DNA from: Halomonas maura
GTDB taxonomy: Bacteria > Pseudomonadota > Gammaproteobacteria > Pseudomonadales > Halomonadaceae
Direction: 5' to 3'
Length of the DNA: 64,000 nt
Assembly (NCBI RefSeq): GCF_030409305.1
Contig: NZ_JAUFPQ010000013.1
Coordinates: 124,001-188,000 of the forward strand
Both the position numbers and the translations under genes were made by a program. Under the pieces are notes generated by a model. It saw only the letters and a list, made by a program, of their open reading frames with translations, was not told the DNA's origin and did no database searches. This document shows, piece after piece, positions 26,241 through 34,151 of this stretch; the first letter of the stretch is position 1, and each line of letters begins with the position of its first letter.

Positions 26241-26450
26241 TCAGCCCTCGCCCGGTGGCAGCACGCACCGCGCCCAGCCCTCCAGGGCACGGCCCAGGTG
26301 CAGCAGGCCGTAGACTGCGAAGGGCACCAGCAGCATCAGCGCCACCCCCCAGTCGCGGGTGTTGATCAGCCAGACCAGCGGCACCACCACCGCCACGGCG
26401 GCCAGGCACCAGGCCGTCACGGCCAGTACGAGTCGGGAACGGGTCGTCAC
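26241..26450 (-). CDS. Small two-TM protein downstream of norD, unknown
   Basis: A 69-residue protein read from GTG at 26450, which is preceded by AGGAGG at ideal distance and lies 10 bp beyond the norD stop. It has two hydrophobic helices (about 7-27 and 30-50) and a short charged tail containing WARC. No family is recognised. An upstream ATG in the same frame (26543) lies inside norD and lacks a ribosome site. Position suggests it is the last cistron of norCB-norQ-norD. Confidence 0.65.
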   Translation of the reverse strand: MTTRSRLVLAVTAWCLAAVAVVVPLVWLINTRDWGVALMLLVPFAVYGLLHLGRALEGWARCVLPPGEG

Positions 26451-26460
26451 GGCAACCTCC

Positions 26461-28407
26461 TCAGCTGGCGATGATCTGGCGGTAGATCCCCGGCAAGGCC
26501 AGGGAGAGGTGCTCGGGGCGCTGAACGATGGCATAGCCCCCACGACCGAACAGGTGCGGGATGTAGCGGCCCGCCTCGCGGTCGATGGTCACGCCGAAGA
26601 CCCGCACCTCCTGGCGGCGCGCCTCGAGCACCGCCTTGCGGGTGTCCTCGATCCCGTAGCGTCCCTCGTAGTAGTCGTTGTCGTTGGGCTTGCCGTCGGT
26701 GAGCATCAGCAGCAGCCGATGCCGGTTGGGCCGCTCGGCGAGTTCCGCGGTCAGGTGGCGGATGGCCGGCCCCATGCGGGTGTAGGAGCCCGGCTTGAGC
26801 GCGGCGATGCGCCGCGACACCCGCTCGCCCATCGGCTCGTCGAAGTCCTTGAGGGTCTTGACCCAGACCCGGTGGCGACGCTGGGAGGTGAAGCTGTGGA
26901 TGGCGTAGTCGTCGCCGCAGCCGGCCAGCCCGTGGCCCAGCACCAGCAGGGCCTCCTTGGCCACGTCCAGCACCCGGCGATCCGCCAGCCAGGCCTCGGT
27001 GGACAGCGACACGTCGACCAGGATCGACACCGCCAGGTCGCGGGCCTGGGTGCGACTGTCCTGGTAGAGGCGATCGCTGGCCTCGCCGGTGGCCGCCAGG
27101 TCACAGCGCGAGCGGATCACCGCGTCCATGTCCAGCTCGCTGCCGTCGAGCTGGCCGCGCAGGAGCTCGCGGCGCGGACGCAGCGCCTCGAACTCGCGCC
27201 GCACCCGGCGGATGCGCCGGCGGGTGGCCTCGTCGGGGGTCCAGTCCTCGCCCTCCTCGCTCTGCAGGTCGCTGTGCACCACGCAGTGGTCGGGCAGGTA
27301 GGCCTGCTTGCGGTGGTTCCACTCCGGATAGGTATGGCGTCCCTTCAAGCGGCCGCCGGCGACCTCGTCCGGCGCCAGGTCGAGGTCGAGCTTGAGCCGC
27401 GAGCTGGCGCGCTGGCGGTTGGGGCTGAGCACGATCTCGTCGATCTGGTCGGCGGCCTGGCGGGCCGCGTCCTGCTCCTCGTCCTCCACGTGGCGGTTGA
27501 GGTTCACCATCTCGGCCCAGGAGAGCATCTTCTCGGAGGCGTTGAGGATCAGCGGGTCGTCGCGGTCGGCCTGGTCCTGCTCGCGCCGGTCGGCCTGGCG
27601 CTTGCCATGGTCGTCCTCCCGGGCATCGCCTCCGGCGAGTGGAATGTCCTCGTCATCGGCTCGCGCGCCCGCCCCGTCCTCCCGGGTGCCCAAGGTCACG
27701 GCCTGGCCCCATAGCGGAACGGGCAGTGTCGGCCGGTAGCCGCGCGGCGCAAGGAAGTCGTCCAGCGGGAGGCTGTCGTCGCGAATGGCCCGCTGCATGG
27801 CCCGGGCCCAGCCCCCCTCGGGGTCCGGGGCGCCGAGCTCCGCGCACAGAGCGGCTTCCAGCGCCGCCTCACGGAGCGGCAGCCGGCGGCGCCGGGGACG
27901 GATCGCCAGCAGCTCGCCGCACAGGCGGACATAGCGCTCCGTCAGCCCGGGGAAGCGCGCCAGCGCCGCCCGCGCGGCACGGCGCGCCTCGCGCAGGCGC
28001 GCCAAGTCGGCCTGCAGCGGGTCCGCGGACAGCGGGACCGGGCGCGCCTCGGCCAAGAAGGCAGTCAGCCACAGGTAGAGGTCGCGATTGAGGGCGGCCT
28101 CGGGGAAGAGCGCCAGGCGCGGCGGCAACAGCAGGTGTTCCTCGTCGCGGCGCGCCTGGTCGAGGGCCTCCTCGTCGAGGCCCAGCCGCTGGCGCAGGCT
28201 CAGTCGGTGGGACGAGGCGCGGGCGGCGATGGCGGCCACCTCGACGCCCGCCTCGCCACCGCCGGCGCGGAAGAAGACCCCGAGCATGGGACGCAGGCTC
28301 TCGAGGGATACCGCCGCCTCGGGGTGGTCGGGGTAGCTCGCCGCGCCCGAGGCCCAGCGGTGCCAGTGCCGGCCGACGAACTCCTCGACCTCGAGGAAAT
28401 CGAGCAT
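26461..28407 (-). CDS. norD: Nitric oxide reductase activation protein NorD
   Basis: A 648-residue cytoplasmic protein with a C-terminal von Willebrand A domain (about 450-645) carrying the metal-site motif DVSLST and a downstream LTDGKPND. The central part is acidic and low in complexity (about 255-300). Together with the MoxR-type ATPase NorQ it activates NorCB, probably by aiding insertion of the non-heme iron. The start at 28407 follows GAGGAGC; an in-frame ATG at 28467 lies in the spacer repeat. Separated from norQ by a dispersed repeat. Confidence 0.93.
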   Translation of the reverse strand: MLDFLEVEEFVGRHWHRWASGAASYPDHPEAAVSLESLRPMLGVFFRAGGGEAGVEVAAIAARASSHRLSLRQRLGLDEEALDQARRDEEHLLLPPRLALFPEAALNRDLYLWLTAFLAEARPVPLSADPLQADLARLREARRAARAALARFPGLTERYVRLCGELLAIRPRRRRLPLREAALEAALCAELGAPDPEGGWARAMQRAIRDDSLPLDDFLAPRGYRPTLPVPLWGQAVTLGTREDGAGARADDEDIPLAGGDAREDDHGKRQADRREQDQADRDDPLILNASEKMLSWAEMVNLNRHVEDEEQDAARQAADQIDEIVLSPNRQRASSRLKLDLDLAPDEVAGGRLKGRHTYPEWNHRKQAYLPDHCVVHSDLQSEEGEDWTPDEATRRRIRRVRREFEALRPRRELLRGQLDGSELDMDAVIRSRCDLAATGEASDRLYQDSRTQARDLAVSILVDVSLSTEAWLADRRVLDVAKEALLVLGHGLAGCGDDYAIHSFTSQRRHRVWVKTLKDFDEPMGERVSRRIAALKPGSYTRMGPAIRHLTAELAERPNRHRLLLMLTDGKPNDNDYYEGRYGIEDTRKAVLEARRQEVRVFGVTIDREAGRYIPHLFGRGGYAIVQRPEHLSLALPGIYRQIIAS

Positions 28408-28452
28408 TTCAACGCTCCTCTTAACAACCGGGCGCAAGAGACAAGAGATGAG

Positions 28453-28558
28453 CTTTTCCGGCGCCAAGCCGCTGCGAAGGCGCTGTGAACCCTTCCCTGG
28501 GCGCTACTTTTGCCATCCCTGGTCAAAAGACCTTCGCTGCGACCTGCCCCCGGCGCCC
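28453..28558. repeat. Dispersed intergenic element, copy 2
   Basis: Shares CTTTTCCGGCG, AGGCGCTGTGAACCC, TCCCTGGGCGCTAC and GACCTGCCCCCGGCGCCCC in the same order and orientation as 9759-9957. Its interior carries a different hairpin, CTTTTG..CAAAAG (28507-28529). It lies between norQ and norD. Different hairpin interiors with conserved flanks suggest a mobile or recombining extragenic repeat family. Confidence 0.75.
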
Positions 28559-28574
28559 CAGCTCGGCTTGGCAT

Positions 28575-29387
28575 TCACCCAAAGGTGGCGCGAATGGCTT
28601 CCATCAACCCCTCCTGGACATCCGCATCGTCGGAGAGCGGCTCCACCAGGGTGGCCCGGGCCGCCTCGAGGACCGGCATGCCGCCCTGGATCAGGGTCGC
28701 GCAATAGACCAGCAAGCGGGTCGAGACGCCCTCCTCCAGGTCCTGGCCCTTCATGGCGCGCAGGCTCGCCGCCAGGTTGACCAGGGCCGCGCAGCGTTCG
28801 GCGGGCAGGCCGCTCTCCCGGGCGACGATGTCGCGCTCCACCCCGGGGGGCGGGAAATCGAAGGACATCGCCACGAAGCGCTGGCGGGTGCTGGGCTTGA
28901 GCGACTTGAGGATGTGCTGGTAGCCGGGGTTGTAGGAGACCACCAGCATGAAGTCGTCGGGCGCCTCGAGCAGCTCGCCGGTGCGCTCCAGCGGCAGCAG
29001 GCGACGGTCGTCGGTGAGCGGATGCAGCACCACGCTGACGTCCTTGCGGGCCTCGACCACCTCGTCGAGGTAGCAGATACCGCCCTCGCGCACCGCTCGG
29101 GTCAGCGGGCCGTCGACCCAGCGGGTCTCGCCGCCCTGCAGCAGGTAGCGGCCGGTGAGGTCGGCGGCGGTCAGGTCGTCATGGCAGGCCACGGTGTACA
29201 GCGGCTTGCCGAGCCTCGCCGCCATGTGGCTGACGAAGCGGGTCTTGCCGCAGCCGGTCGGCCCCTTGAGCAGCAGCGGCAGGCGCTGGCGAAAGGCCTG
29301 CTCGAACATCGTGCACTCGTTGCCGACGCTCTGGTAGAAGGGCGGTTCCTGCTCACGAGGGGTGGCAGCCAGGGGGGAAACAGCCAT
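28575..29387 (-). CDS. norQ: NorQ, MoxR-type AAA+ ATPase for NO reductase activation
   Basis: A 270-residue ATPase with Walker A GPTGCGKT (42-49), Walker B ICYLDEV (about 104-110) and a sensor-1 VVSYNPGYQ (about 150-158), matching NorQ/CbbQ. It works with NorD as a chaperone for NorCB. The start at 29387 follows a short hairpin-containing spacer after norB. Confidence 0.95.
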   Translation of the reverse strand: MAVSPLAATPREQEPPFYQSVGNECTMFEQAFRQRLPLLLKGPTGCGKTRFVSHMAARLGKPLYTVACHDDLTAADLTGRYLLQGGETRWVDGPLTRAVREGGICYLDEVVEARKDVSVVLHPLTDDRRLLPLERTGELLEAPDDFMLVVSYNPGYQHILKSLKPSTRQRFVAMSFDFPPPGVERDIVARESGLPAERCAALVNLAASLRAMKGQDLEEGVSTRLLVYCATLIQGGMPVLEAARATLVEPLSDDADVQEGLMEAIRATFG

Positions 29388-29415
29388 GCGTTGACTCCCG
29401 AATCGATGAAGCGAG

Positions 29416-29437
29416 GGACGGCCCCGTGGGGCCGTCC
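29416..29437 (-). other. Intercistronic hairpin after norB
   Basis: GGACGGCCCC (29416-29425) pairs with GGGGCCGTCC (29428-29437), effectively a 9-bp stem with a CGTG loop. It lies directly after the norB stop codon and before norQ. There is no T-tract. It may protect the norCB mRNA 3' end or dampen norQD expression (inference). Confidence 0.6.
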
Positions 29438-29441
29438 GCGA

Positions 29442-30797
29442 TCAGAGGCGCTCGGCCCCGGCGGTGAGCTGGGTACCGCCGGCCGGCAGCTGCACCCGGG
29501 CCCGGCCGAAGAAGGCGACGATCAGCAGCACCGCCCCCACGGCCACCGCCACGCCGGCGCCCAGGCGCATCAGGTAGAAGAGCTCGAGCTGGCTCTGCAC
29601 CTCCATGTAGTTCATGCCCAGCACGCGCTGCAGGTGGGTCTGCACCACCCCGGCGAAGGTCAGGGTGAAGGTCATGAAGCACATCGCCGAGGTCATGATC
29701 CAGAAGCCCCACATGTTCATCACCTGGTTGTAGGGCTGGGTGCGACGCAGCGCCGGCATGGCGAAGGTGATCACGCCGAGGATCAGCATCACGTAGGCAC
29801 CGTAGAAGGCCAGGTGGCCGTGGGCCGCGGTGACCTGGGTACCGTGGCTGTAGTAGTTGATGAACGACAGGGTGTGCATGAAGCCCCACACGCCGGCACC
29901 GAAGAAGGCCACGGTCGGGCAGCCCAGTGCCCACAGCATGGCGGCCTTGTTGGGGTGGTTGCGGCTGCCCTTCCAGAACATGGTGAAGGCGAACACCACC
30001 ATGGCGAAGAAGGGGATCACCTCCAGGGTGGAGAAGATGCTGCCGATGGGCTGCCAGTAGCTCGGCGCGCCGATCCAGTAGTAGTGGTGGCCGGTGCCCA
30101 GCAGGCCGGAGAACAGCGACAGGCCGACGATGACGTAGAGCCACTTCTCGATCACCTCGCGATCGACGCCGGTCATCTTGATCAGCAGGTAGCCGAGCAG
30201 CGAGGCCATGATCAGCTCCCAGACGCCCTCCACCCAGAGATGCACGACCCACCACCAGTAGAGCTTGTCCACGGCCAGGTTGGTCGGGTTGTAGAAGGCG
30301 AACAGCCAGAACACCGCAGCCAGCCACAGGCCCAGCATCAGCACCAGGTTGATGGCGGTCTTGCGGCCCTTGGCCAGCGTCATGCTGGTGTTGAAGAGGA
30401 ACATCAGGAAGGAGATGGTGATCAGCACCTTGACCCAGAACGGCTGCTCGAGGAACTCGCGTCCCTCGTGGATCCCGAACTGGTAGCCGACCAGGGCCGC
30501 GGCCCCGGCGAAGGCGAAGATGGCCAGCTGCAGGTAAGCCAGCCCGGGGCTGTGGATCTCCCGCTCGGCCTCTTCCGGCATCAGGTAGTAGGTGCTGCCC
30601 ATGAAGCCGAGCAGCAGCCAGACGATCAGCAGGTTGGTATGGCTGACGCGCATGATGTTGAAGGGCATCAGCTCGGCCATGAAGGTCGGCCAGGCATAGA
30701 CGGAGGCGGCCAGCAGGCCGAAGACGATCTGCAGCGCGAACAGCGCCATGGCCACCATGAAGAAGGGCAGGGCCACCCTCTGGGTCTCGTATTTCAT
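29442..30797 (-). CDS. norB: Nitric oxide reductase large subunit (cytochrome b)
   Basis: Catalytic subunit of 451 residues of cNOR in the cytoplasmic membrane, reducing 2 NO to N2O. Twelve hydrophobic helices carry the heme-copper superfamily histidines, for example HTNLLIVW near 53, WWVVHLWVEGVWE near 194-206 (a His with the glutamates typical of NorB), GHHYYWIG near 246 and the histidine-bearing loop FMHTLSFINYYSHGTQVTAAHGH near 325-347. Length matches NorB (about 450-465) without a quinol-oxidase extension, consistent with a separate NorC. Located 39 bp after norC. Confidence 0.97.
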   Translation of the reverse strand: MKYETQRVALPFFMVAMALFALQIVFGLLAASVYAWPTFMAELMPFNIMRVSHTNLLIVWLLLGFMGSTYYLMPEEAEREIHSPGLAYLQLAIFAFAGAAALVGYQFGIHEGREFLEQPFWVKVLITISFLMFLFNTSMTLAKGRKTAINLVLMLGLWLAAVFWLFAFYNPTNLAVDKLYWWWVVHLWVEGVWELIMASLLGYLLIKMTGVDREVIEKWLYVIVGLSLFSGLLGTGHHYYWIGAPSYWQPIGSIFSTLEVIPFFAMVVFAFTMFWKGSRNHPNKAAMLWALGCPTVAFFGAGVWGFMHTLSFINYYSHGTQVTAAHGHLAFYGAYVMLILGVITFAMPALRRTQPYNQVMNMWGFWIMTSAMCFMTFTLTFAGVVQTHLQRVLGMNYMEVQSQLELFYLMRLGAGVAVAVGAVLLIVAFFGRARVQLPAGGTQLTAGAERL

Positions 30798-30836
30798 CGC
30801 TATGGGTCTCCTTGCGTCATCCGAAGCGCTGGCGGC

Positions 30837-31289
30837 CTAGCCGGCGGGATGCGGTGGCCAGTCCTGAGCGTCGATGCCGTCGGTCCACTCCAGGAAGTCG
30901 ATCAGGGCATCGAGCTCCTCGTCGCTGAGGTCGAACTGCGGCATCTGCCGCCGACCCGGCGCGCCCAGCGGCTGGGCCTTCATCCAGGCGATGAGGCCGG
31001 CACGGGCCGCCTCGGGATTCTCCCGGCCGCCGTAGCGCGTCCAGACGTTGCCCAGCTCCGGGGCGAAGTAGGCGCCCTCGCCCATGATGCTGTGGCAGTT
31101 GATGCACATGTTCTCCTCCCACACCTCCTTGCCGTGCTCGACGGACTCGGAGAGCCCCTCGCTGTCGGTGGACGTGTTGACCATGTACCAGTGGCTGTGG
31201 GCCGTCAGCGCGGCGAACAGCAGAAAGAAGAACAGCGACCCGCCATAGAAGATGTTGCGGGCCGCCGACTTGGTGAGACCTTCGGCCAT
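30837..31289 (-). CDS. norC: Nitric oxide reductase small subunit (cytochrome c)
   Basis: A 150-residue membrane-anchored cytochrome c that receives electrons for NorB. One N-terminal TM (about 11-32) is followed by a periplasmic heme domain with C62-INC65-H66 and a distal methionine in the RRQMPQFDLS segment (about 112). The start at 31289 gives the normal short cytoplasmic N-terminus; an in-frame ATG at 31343 would overlap the operator. The promoter region holds an NsrR-type palindrome and an FNR/Dnr-like box. Confidence 0.96.
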   Translation of the reverse strand: MAEGLTKSAARNIFYGGSLFFFLLFAALTAHSHWYMVNTSTDSEGLSESVEHGKEVWEENMCINCHSIMGEGAYFAPELGNVWTRYGGRENPEAARAGLIAWMKAQPLGAPGRRQMPQFDLSDEELDALIDFLEWTDGIDAQDWPPHPAG

Positions 31290-31338
31290 GAACCATACCC
31301 CCTCGCTCGCATCGCGCCGCCTGGCGGCCGCGCCCAAT

Positions 31339-31361
31339 AACATGCATTAAAAATACATGTT
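31339..31361 (-). promoter_or_regulatory. NsrR-type operator before norC
   Basis: Inverted arms AACATGCATTA and AAATACATGTT are separated by one A, an 11-1-11 layout. Both arms fit the known NsrR half-site AAGATGYATTT closely (AACATGCATTA and, reversed, AACATGTATTT). The site is AT-rich in an otherwise very GC-rich region and ends 50 bp before the norC start, where it would overlap the promoter. An nsrR gene is present at 55258. Confidence 0.8.
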
Positions 31362-31390
31362 AAGATTAGCGTCTTCCGGCGGGGCGAACC

Positions 31391-31404
31391 ATGACGTCGA
31401 TCAA
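31391..31404 (-). promoter_or_regulatory. FNR/Dnr box before norC
   Basis: ATGAC-GTCG-ATCAA (minus strand TTGAT-CGAC-GTCAT) matches TTGAT-N4-ATCAA at eight of ten positions. It is centred about 108 bp upstream of norC, outside the NsrR operator. The flanking bases (ACC before, GAAG after) recur at the nnrS box. Confidence 0.68.
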
Positions 31405-31465
31405 GAAGGCGGCATTCGAGGGGAACCGGCGGGCGGCGAGGCCGCCCGAGCGGGATCGGCGAGGA

Positions 31466-31786
31466 TCAATCGCCTTCGGTGAAGTCCTCGATCCAGGTCA
31501 GCGCCGCCGCGCTGGCGGGCAGGCCCAGGGTGGGGATGGCCAGCATGGCCACCTGTTTCAGGGCCTCGGCGGACTCGCCCTCGGCCAGGGCGCGACGCAC
31601 GTGGGAATGCACGGCGCCCTCGGAGCCCGAGCCCACCGCCAGGGCGAGCTTGACCAGGCGGCGGGTTCGGGCATCGAGGGGACCGGTCTCGGCGCAGGCC
31701 TTGCCCAGCGCCGCGAAGGCTTTCCAGACCTCGGGATGCTGGTCGGCCACCTGGCGAGCGCCGGAGGGAAGCGATTGTTTCGCCAT
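31466..31786 (-). CDS. Carboxymuconolactone decarboxylase (AhpD-like) family protein
   Basis: A small helical protein of 106 residues with the CMD-family pattern RTRRLVKLALAVG followed by a helix where AhpD-type proteins carry C-x-x-C-x3-H. Here that stretch reads EGAVHSHVRRAL, so the redox cysteines are absent while Glu and His remain. Peroxiredoxin-reductase activity by the usual mechanism is therefore unlikely; the function is unknown. It lies between sirB2/nnrS and norC on the same strand. Confidence 0.78.
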   Translation of the reverse strand: MAKQSLPSGARQVADQHPEVWKAFAALGKACAETGPLDARTRRLVKLALAVGSGSEGAVHSHVRRALAEGESAEALKQVAMLAIPTLGLPASAAALTWIEDFTEGD

Positions 31787-31838
31787 GAGGGGGTCCTTCT
31801 GACGGTGAGTGACGCCACTCAGTATAGGAAGCGCCGCC

Positions 31839-32225
31839 TCAGGCCAGCCAGGACAGCGGACTGTGCCGGACCGCCGCCCCCACCATGAAGGCGAACACGA
31901 CCAGCGCGGCCAGCGCCGCCACGCCGCGCACCGCCGGCGTCCGCCCGCGCTTGATGGCCAGGGTGCCGAGGCCGATATAGGCGATCAGGGCGAGCAGCTT
32001 GGCGGCCAGCCAGGGCTGCTGGTGGGGCCACAGCGAGAGGGCCACCATCAGCCACACCCCGAGCCCCAGCAGCAGGGTATCGACCAGGTGGGGCAGCACC
32101 CTCACCCAGCGCCGGGCGAGGTTCGGCGAGGCCCGCACCGACCACCAGGCCCGCACCAGGAAGAGGCCGAGGCTCAGGGCGGCGGCGCTCATGTGCAGGT
32201 GCTTGATCAGGGCGTAGTGTTCCAT
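31839..32225 (-). CDS. SirB2-like membrane protein
   Basis: A 128-residue protein with four predicted TM helices. It has the SirB family opening (YALIKHLHMSAAALSLGLFLVR) with His residues in TM1 and a second His in VLPHLVDTLLL. The role of the family is poorly defined. The start at 32225 lies 6 bp after the nnrS stop, indicating one transcript with nnrS. Confidence 0.82.
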   Translation of the reverse strand: MEHYALIKHLHMSAAALSLGLFLVRAWWSVRASPNLARRWVRVLPHLVDTLLLGLGVWLMVALSLWPHQQPWLAAKLLALIAYIGLGTLAIKRGRTPAVRGVAALAALVVFAFMVGAAVRHSPLSWLA

Positions 32226-32230
32226 GGGGA

Positions 32231-33427
32231 TCAACCGTCCTTGCCATCCAGGCGGGCGCTGCTCAGCGGCAGCGCGTAGTGGAGCAGGAAGATCGCGTAG
32301 GCCAGGCACCAGAAGATGATGCCCAGATTGTAGGTCCAGTGGCTGATGCCGGGAAACAGCGCCAGCACCGGCGAGCGCAGCACGGCGGCGGCGAGCAGCA
32401 GCGCCAGGGCCACGCCGATGCCCGGCAGGCTCGCGATGGGGCGACCGGTGTGGCCGAGCGAGACGCGTGCCATCATCGCCAGCATCATGGTGCCCATGCC
32501 GCCGATGGCCAGGGCATGCACGGCCAGTTCGACGCGGAAGGCGCCCAGCGCCGCCAGGGCCCACATGGCGAGCCCCAGGCAGAGGAAGGCGTAGCTGGCA
32601 TGCAGTCCCCAGAGCAGCGGTTCGCGGAGGGTGCGGTGTCCTTCCCAACGGGCCAGCCGCAGGGCATTGGCCAGTGCGGCCAGCCCCGTCAGCCCGGCCA
32701 TCCCGGCGCCGGGCAGGGCCAGGCCCAGCACGGCGGCCAGCTGGACCAGCACCAGCGCCGCCATGCTGCCCAGGGTCAACCGCTCCAGCCAGGGCCGCGG
32801 CGCCGGCCGGGGACGTGCCAGGCGATTGGCGGTGAACATCGGGATCACCCGCCCGCCGATCACCACCATCAGGGCAGTGATCAGCAGCACCGCCAGGTAG
32901 GCCCCCTGACGGATCAGCGCGGCATCCCCCTGCAGGACGCCGAGATGCATCGCCAGGTTGGCCAGGGCCAGCAGCCCGAGGGCGGGCAGGAAGACCAGGT
33001 TGCGCCAGCGCCGGGCGGCGATCACCAGCCGGGCCATCACGGCGGCCACCACCACCAGGAAGGCCAGGTCCACCAGCGCCGGCACCAGCGGCGGCAGCCC
33101 CAGGGGCACGGCCAGCAGCACCCGTCCGGCCAGCCATAGCGCCACCAGGGCCAGCAGGGACCAACCGCGCAGGCTCGGCAGGCCGGTCCAGTTCTGCACG
33201 GCGGTGAGCAGAAAGCCCGCCACCACGGCGGCGGCGAAGCCGAACAGCATCTCGTGCTGGTGCCACCAGAGCAACCCGCCCTGGGGCCTGAGCAGCACGT
33301 CGCCGTGCCAGAAGGCCAGCCAGACCATCAGGGCGACCATCCCGAACAGCGTGGCCAGCAGGAAGAAGGGACGGAAGGCGAGGCGGGCCAGGGGCTGGCG
33401 CGCCGGCGAGAGGGAAGCAGCTGTCAT
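32231..33427 (-). CDS. nnrS: NnrS family heme-copper membrane protein
   Basis: A polytopic membrane protein of 398 residues with about 12 hydrophobic helices and conserved histidines (WWHQHEMLFGF near 55-65; MHLGVLQ; VHALAIGGMGTMMLAMMARVSLGHTGR). NnrS proteins bind heme and copper, are found in NO-respiring or NO-stressed bacteria, and relieve nitrosative stress by an unknown mechanism. The start at 33427 is preferred because the hydrophobic domain then begins normally, but the ribosome site is weak and ATG at 33463 cannot be excluded. An FNR/Dnr-like box lies about 70 bp upstream. Confidence 0.9.
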   Translation of the reverse strand: MTAASLSPARQPLARLAFRPFFLLATLFGMVALMVWLAFWHGDVLLRPQGGLLWWHQHEMLFGFAAAVVAGFLLTAVQNWTGLPSLRGWSLLALVALWLAGRVLLAVPLGLPPLVPALVDLAFLVVVAAVMARLVIAARRWRNLVFLPALGLLALANLAMHLGVLQGDAALIRQGAYLAVLLITALMVVIGGRVIPMFTANRLARPRPAPRPWLERLTLGSMAALVLVQLAAVLGLALPGAGMAGLTGLAALANALRLARWEGHRTLREPLLWGLHASYAFLCLGLAMWALAALGAFRVELAVHALAIGGMGTMMLAMMARVSLGHTGRPIASLPGIGVALALLLAAAVLRSPVLALFPGISHWTYNLGIIFWCLAYAIFLLHYALPLSSARLDGKDG

Positions 33428-33490
33428 GGCGAATACCCGACCGGAACACTTGGATATCGACATTGTGCGCCCGGCGAGGCCGGCAAGACC

Positions 33491-33504
33491 ATGACGGGCA
33501 TCAA
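33491..33504 (-). promoter_or_regulatory. FNR/Dnr box before nnrS
   Basis: ATGAC-GGGC-ATCAA (minus strand TTGAT-GCCC-GTCAT), eight of ten consensus positions, centred about 70 bp before the preferred nnrS start. Confidence 0.7.
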
Positions 33505-33547
33505 GAAGACTGCTTCACATCACACCCGTTGTCCCGGCCCGGCGGGC

Positions 33548-33991
33548 TCAGGCGCTATCGCCCTCGCCGACCAGCGTGTCCCGCTCGTAGTGGAACTTCA
33601 TGTAGACGATCCCCGGGGTCATCACCAGGCGCCAGGCCAGCTCCACGGTGTCGTTGAACGCCGGGTCGAAGTCGCGCAGGGTCGCCACCATGGTCTCCAG
33701 CCAGAGGTCGTAGAGGGGCGGAGGGATGTCGAGATGCCGGCGATTGTGGCTGATGGCCACCTTGTCCAGGTAATAGTCGGCGTGGCTGGAGGCATAGAAG
33801 GTCAGCAGATGGTAGAAGGACTTCTTGAGCATGGCCTGCTGGCGATGCATGTCGGTATGGCGGAACTTCTCCGCCACCTCCGGCGAGGCGGCGACGAAGC
33901 GCTCGTAGAAGGCCTCGAAGAAGCCCTTGCCGTCGACCTGGCGCTCCAGCACCCGGGCATAGCTCGCATCGAAGACCGTCTCGATATCCAC
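33548..33991 (-). CDS. Single-domain globin
   Basis: A 147-residue heme globin of the sensor-globin-like type. The heme-pocket stretch has histidines in KVAISHNRRHLDIPPPLYDLW (about 85-105), the usual proximal-His region of this family, and F/Y residues line the B and CD region. Read from GTG at 33991 because GGAGGAGG precedes it; an in-frame ATG at 34024 has no ribosome site. It lies downstream of nirN on the same strand but has its own FNR/Dnr-like box. A role in NO or O2 binding during denitrification is likely but inferred. Confidence 0.85.
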   Translation of the reverse strand: MDIETVFDASYARVLERQVDGKGFFEAFYERFVAASPEVAEKFRHTDMHRQQAMLKKSFYHLLTFYASSHADYYLDKVAISHNRRHLDIPPPLYDLWLETMVATLRDFDPAFNDTVELAWRLVMTPGIVYMKFHYERDTLVGEGDSA

Positions 33992-34096
33992 CGCCTGCCT
34001 CCTCCGGCCGTCCCCATCGGGCAAGGGCCGGCCGTCACCCCTGACTCGAAGCGTAGCCCGCGCGACCGGCGCGGCCCAGCGCTCGAGGCCCGGTGC

Positions 34097-34110
34097 TTGA
34101 CCGGGATCAT
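34097..34110 (-). promoter_or_regulatory. FNR/Dnr box before the globin gene
   Basis: TTGAC-CGGG-ATCAT matches TTGAT-N4-ATCAA at eight of ten positions, centred about 112 bp before the globin GTG in the 160-bp gap after nirN. Confidence 0.62.
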
Positions 34111-34151
34111 GACACGGCCGGTCGGGCCGCTCGAGATACCGCGGTGATCCG

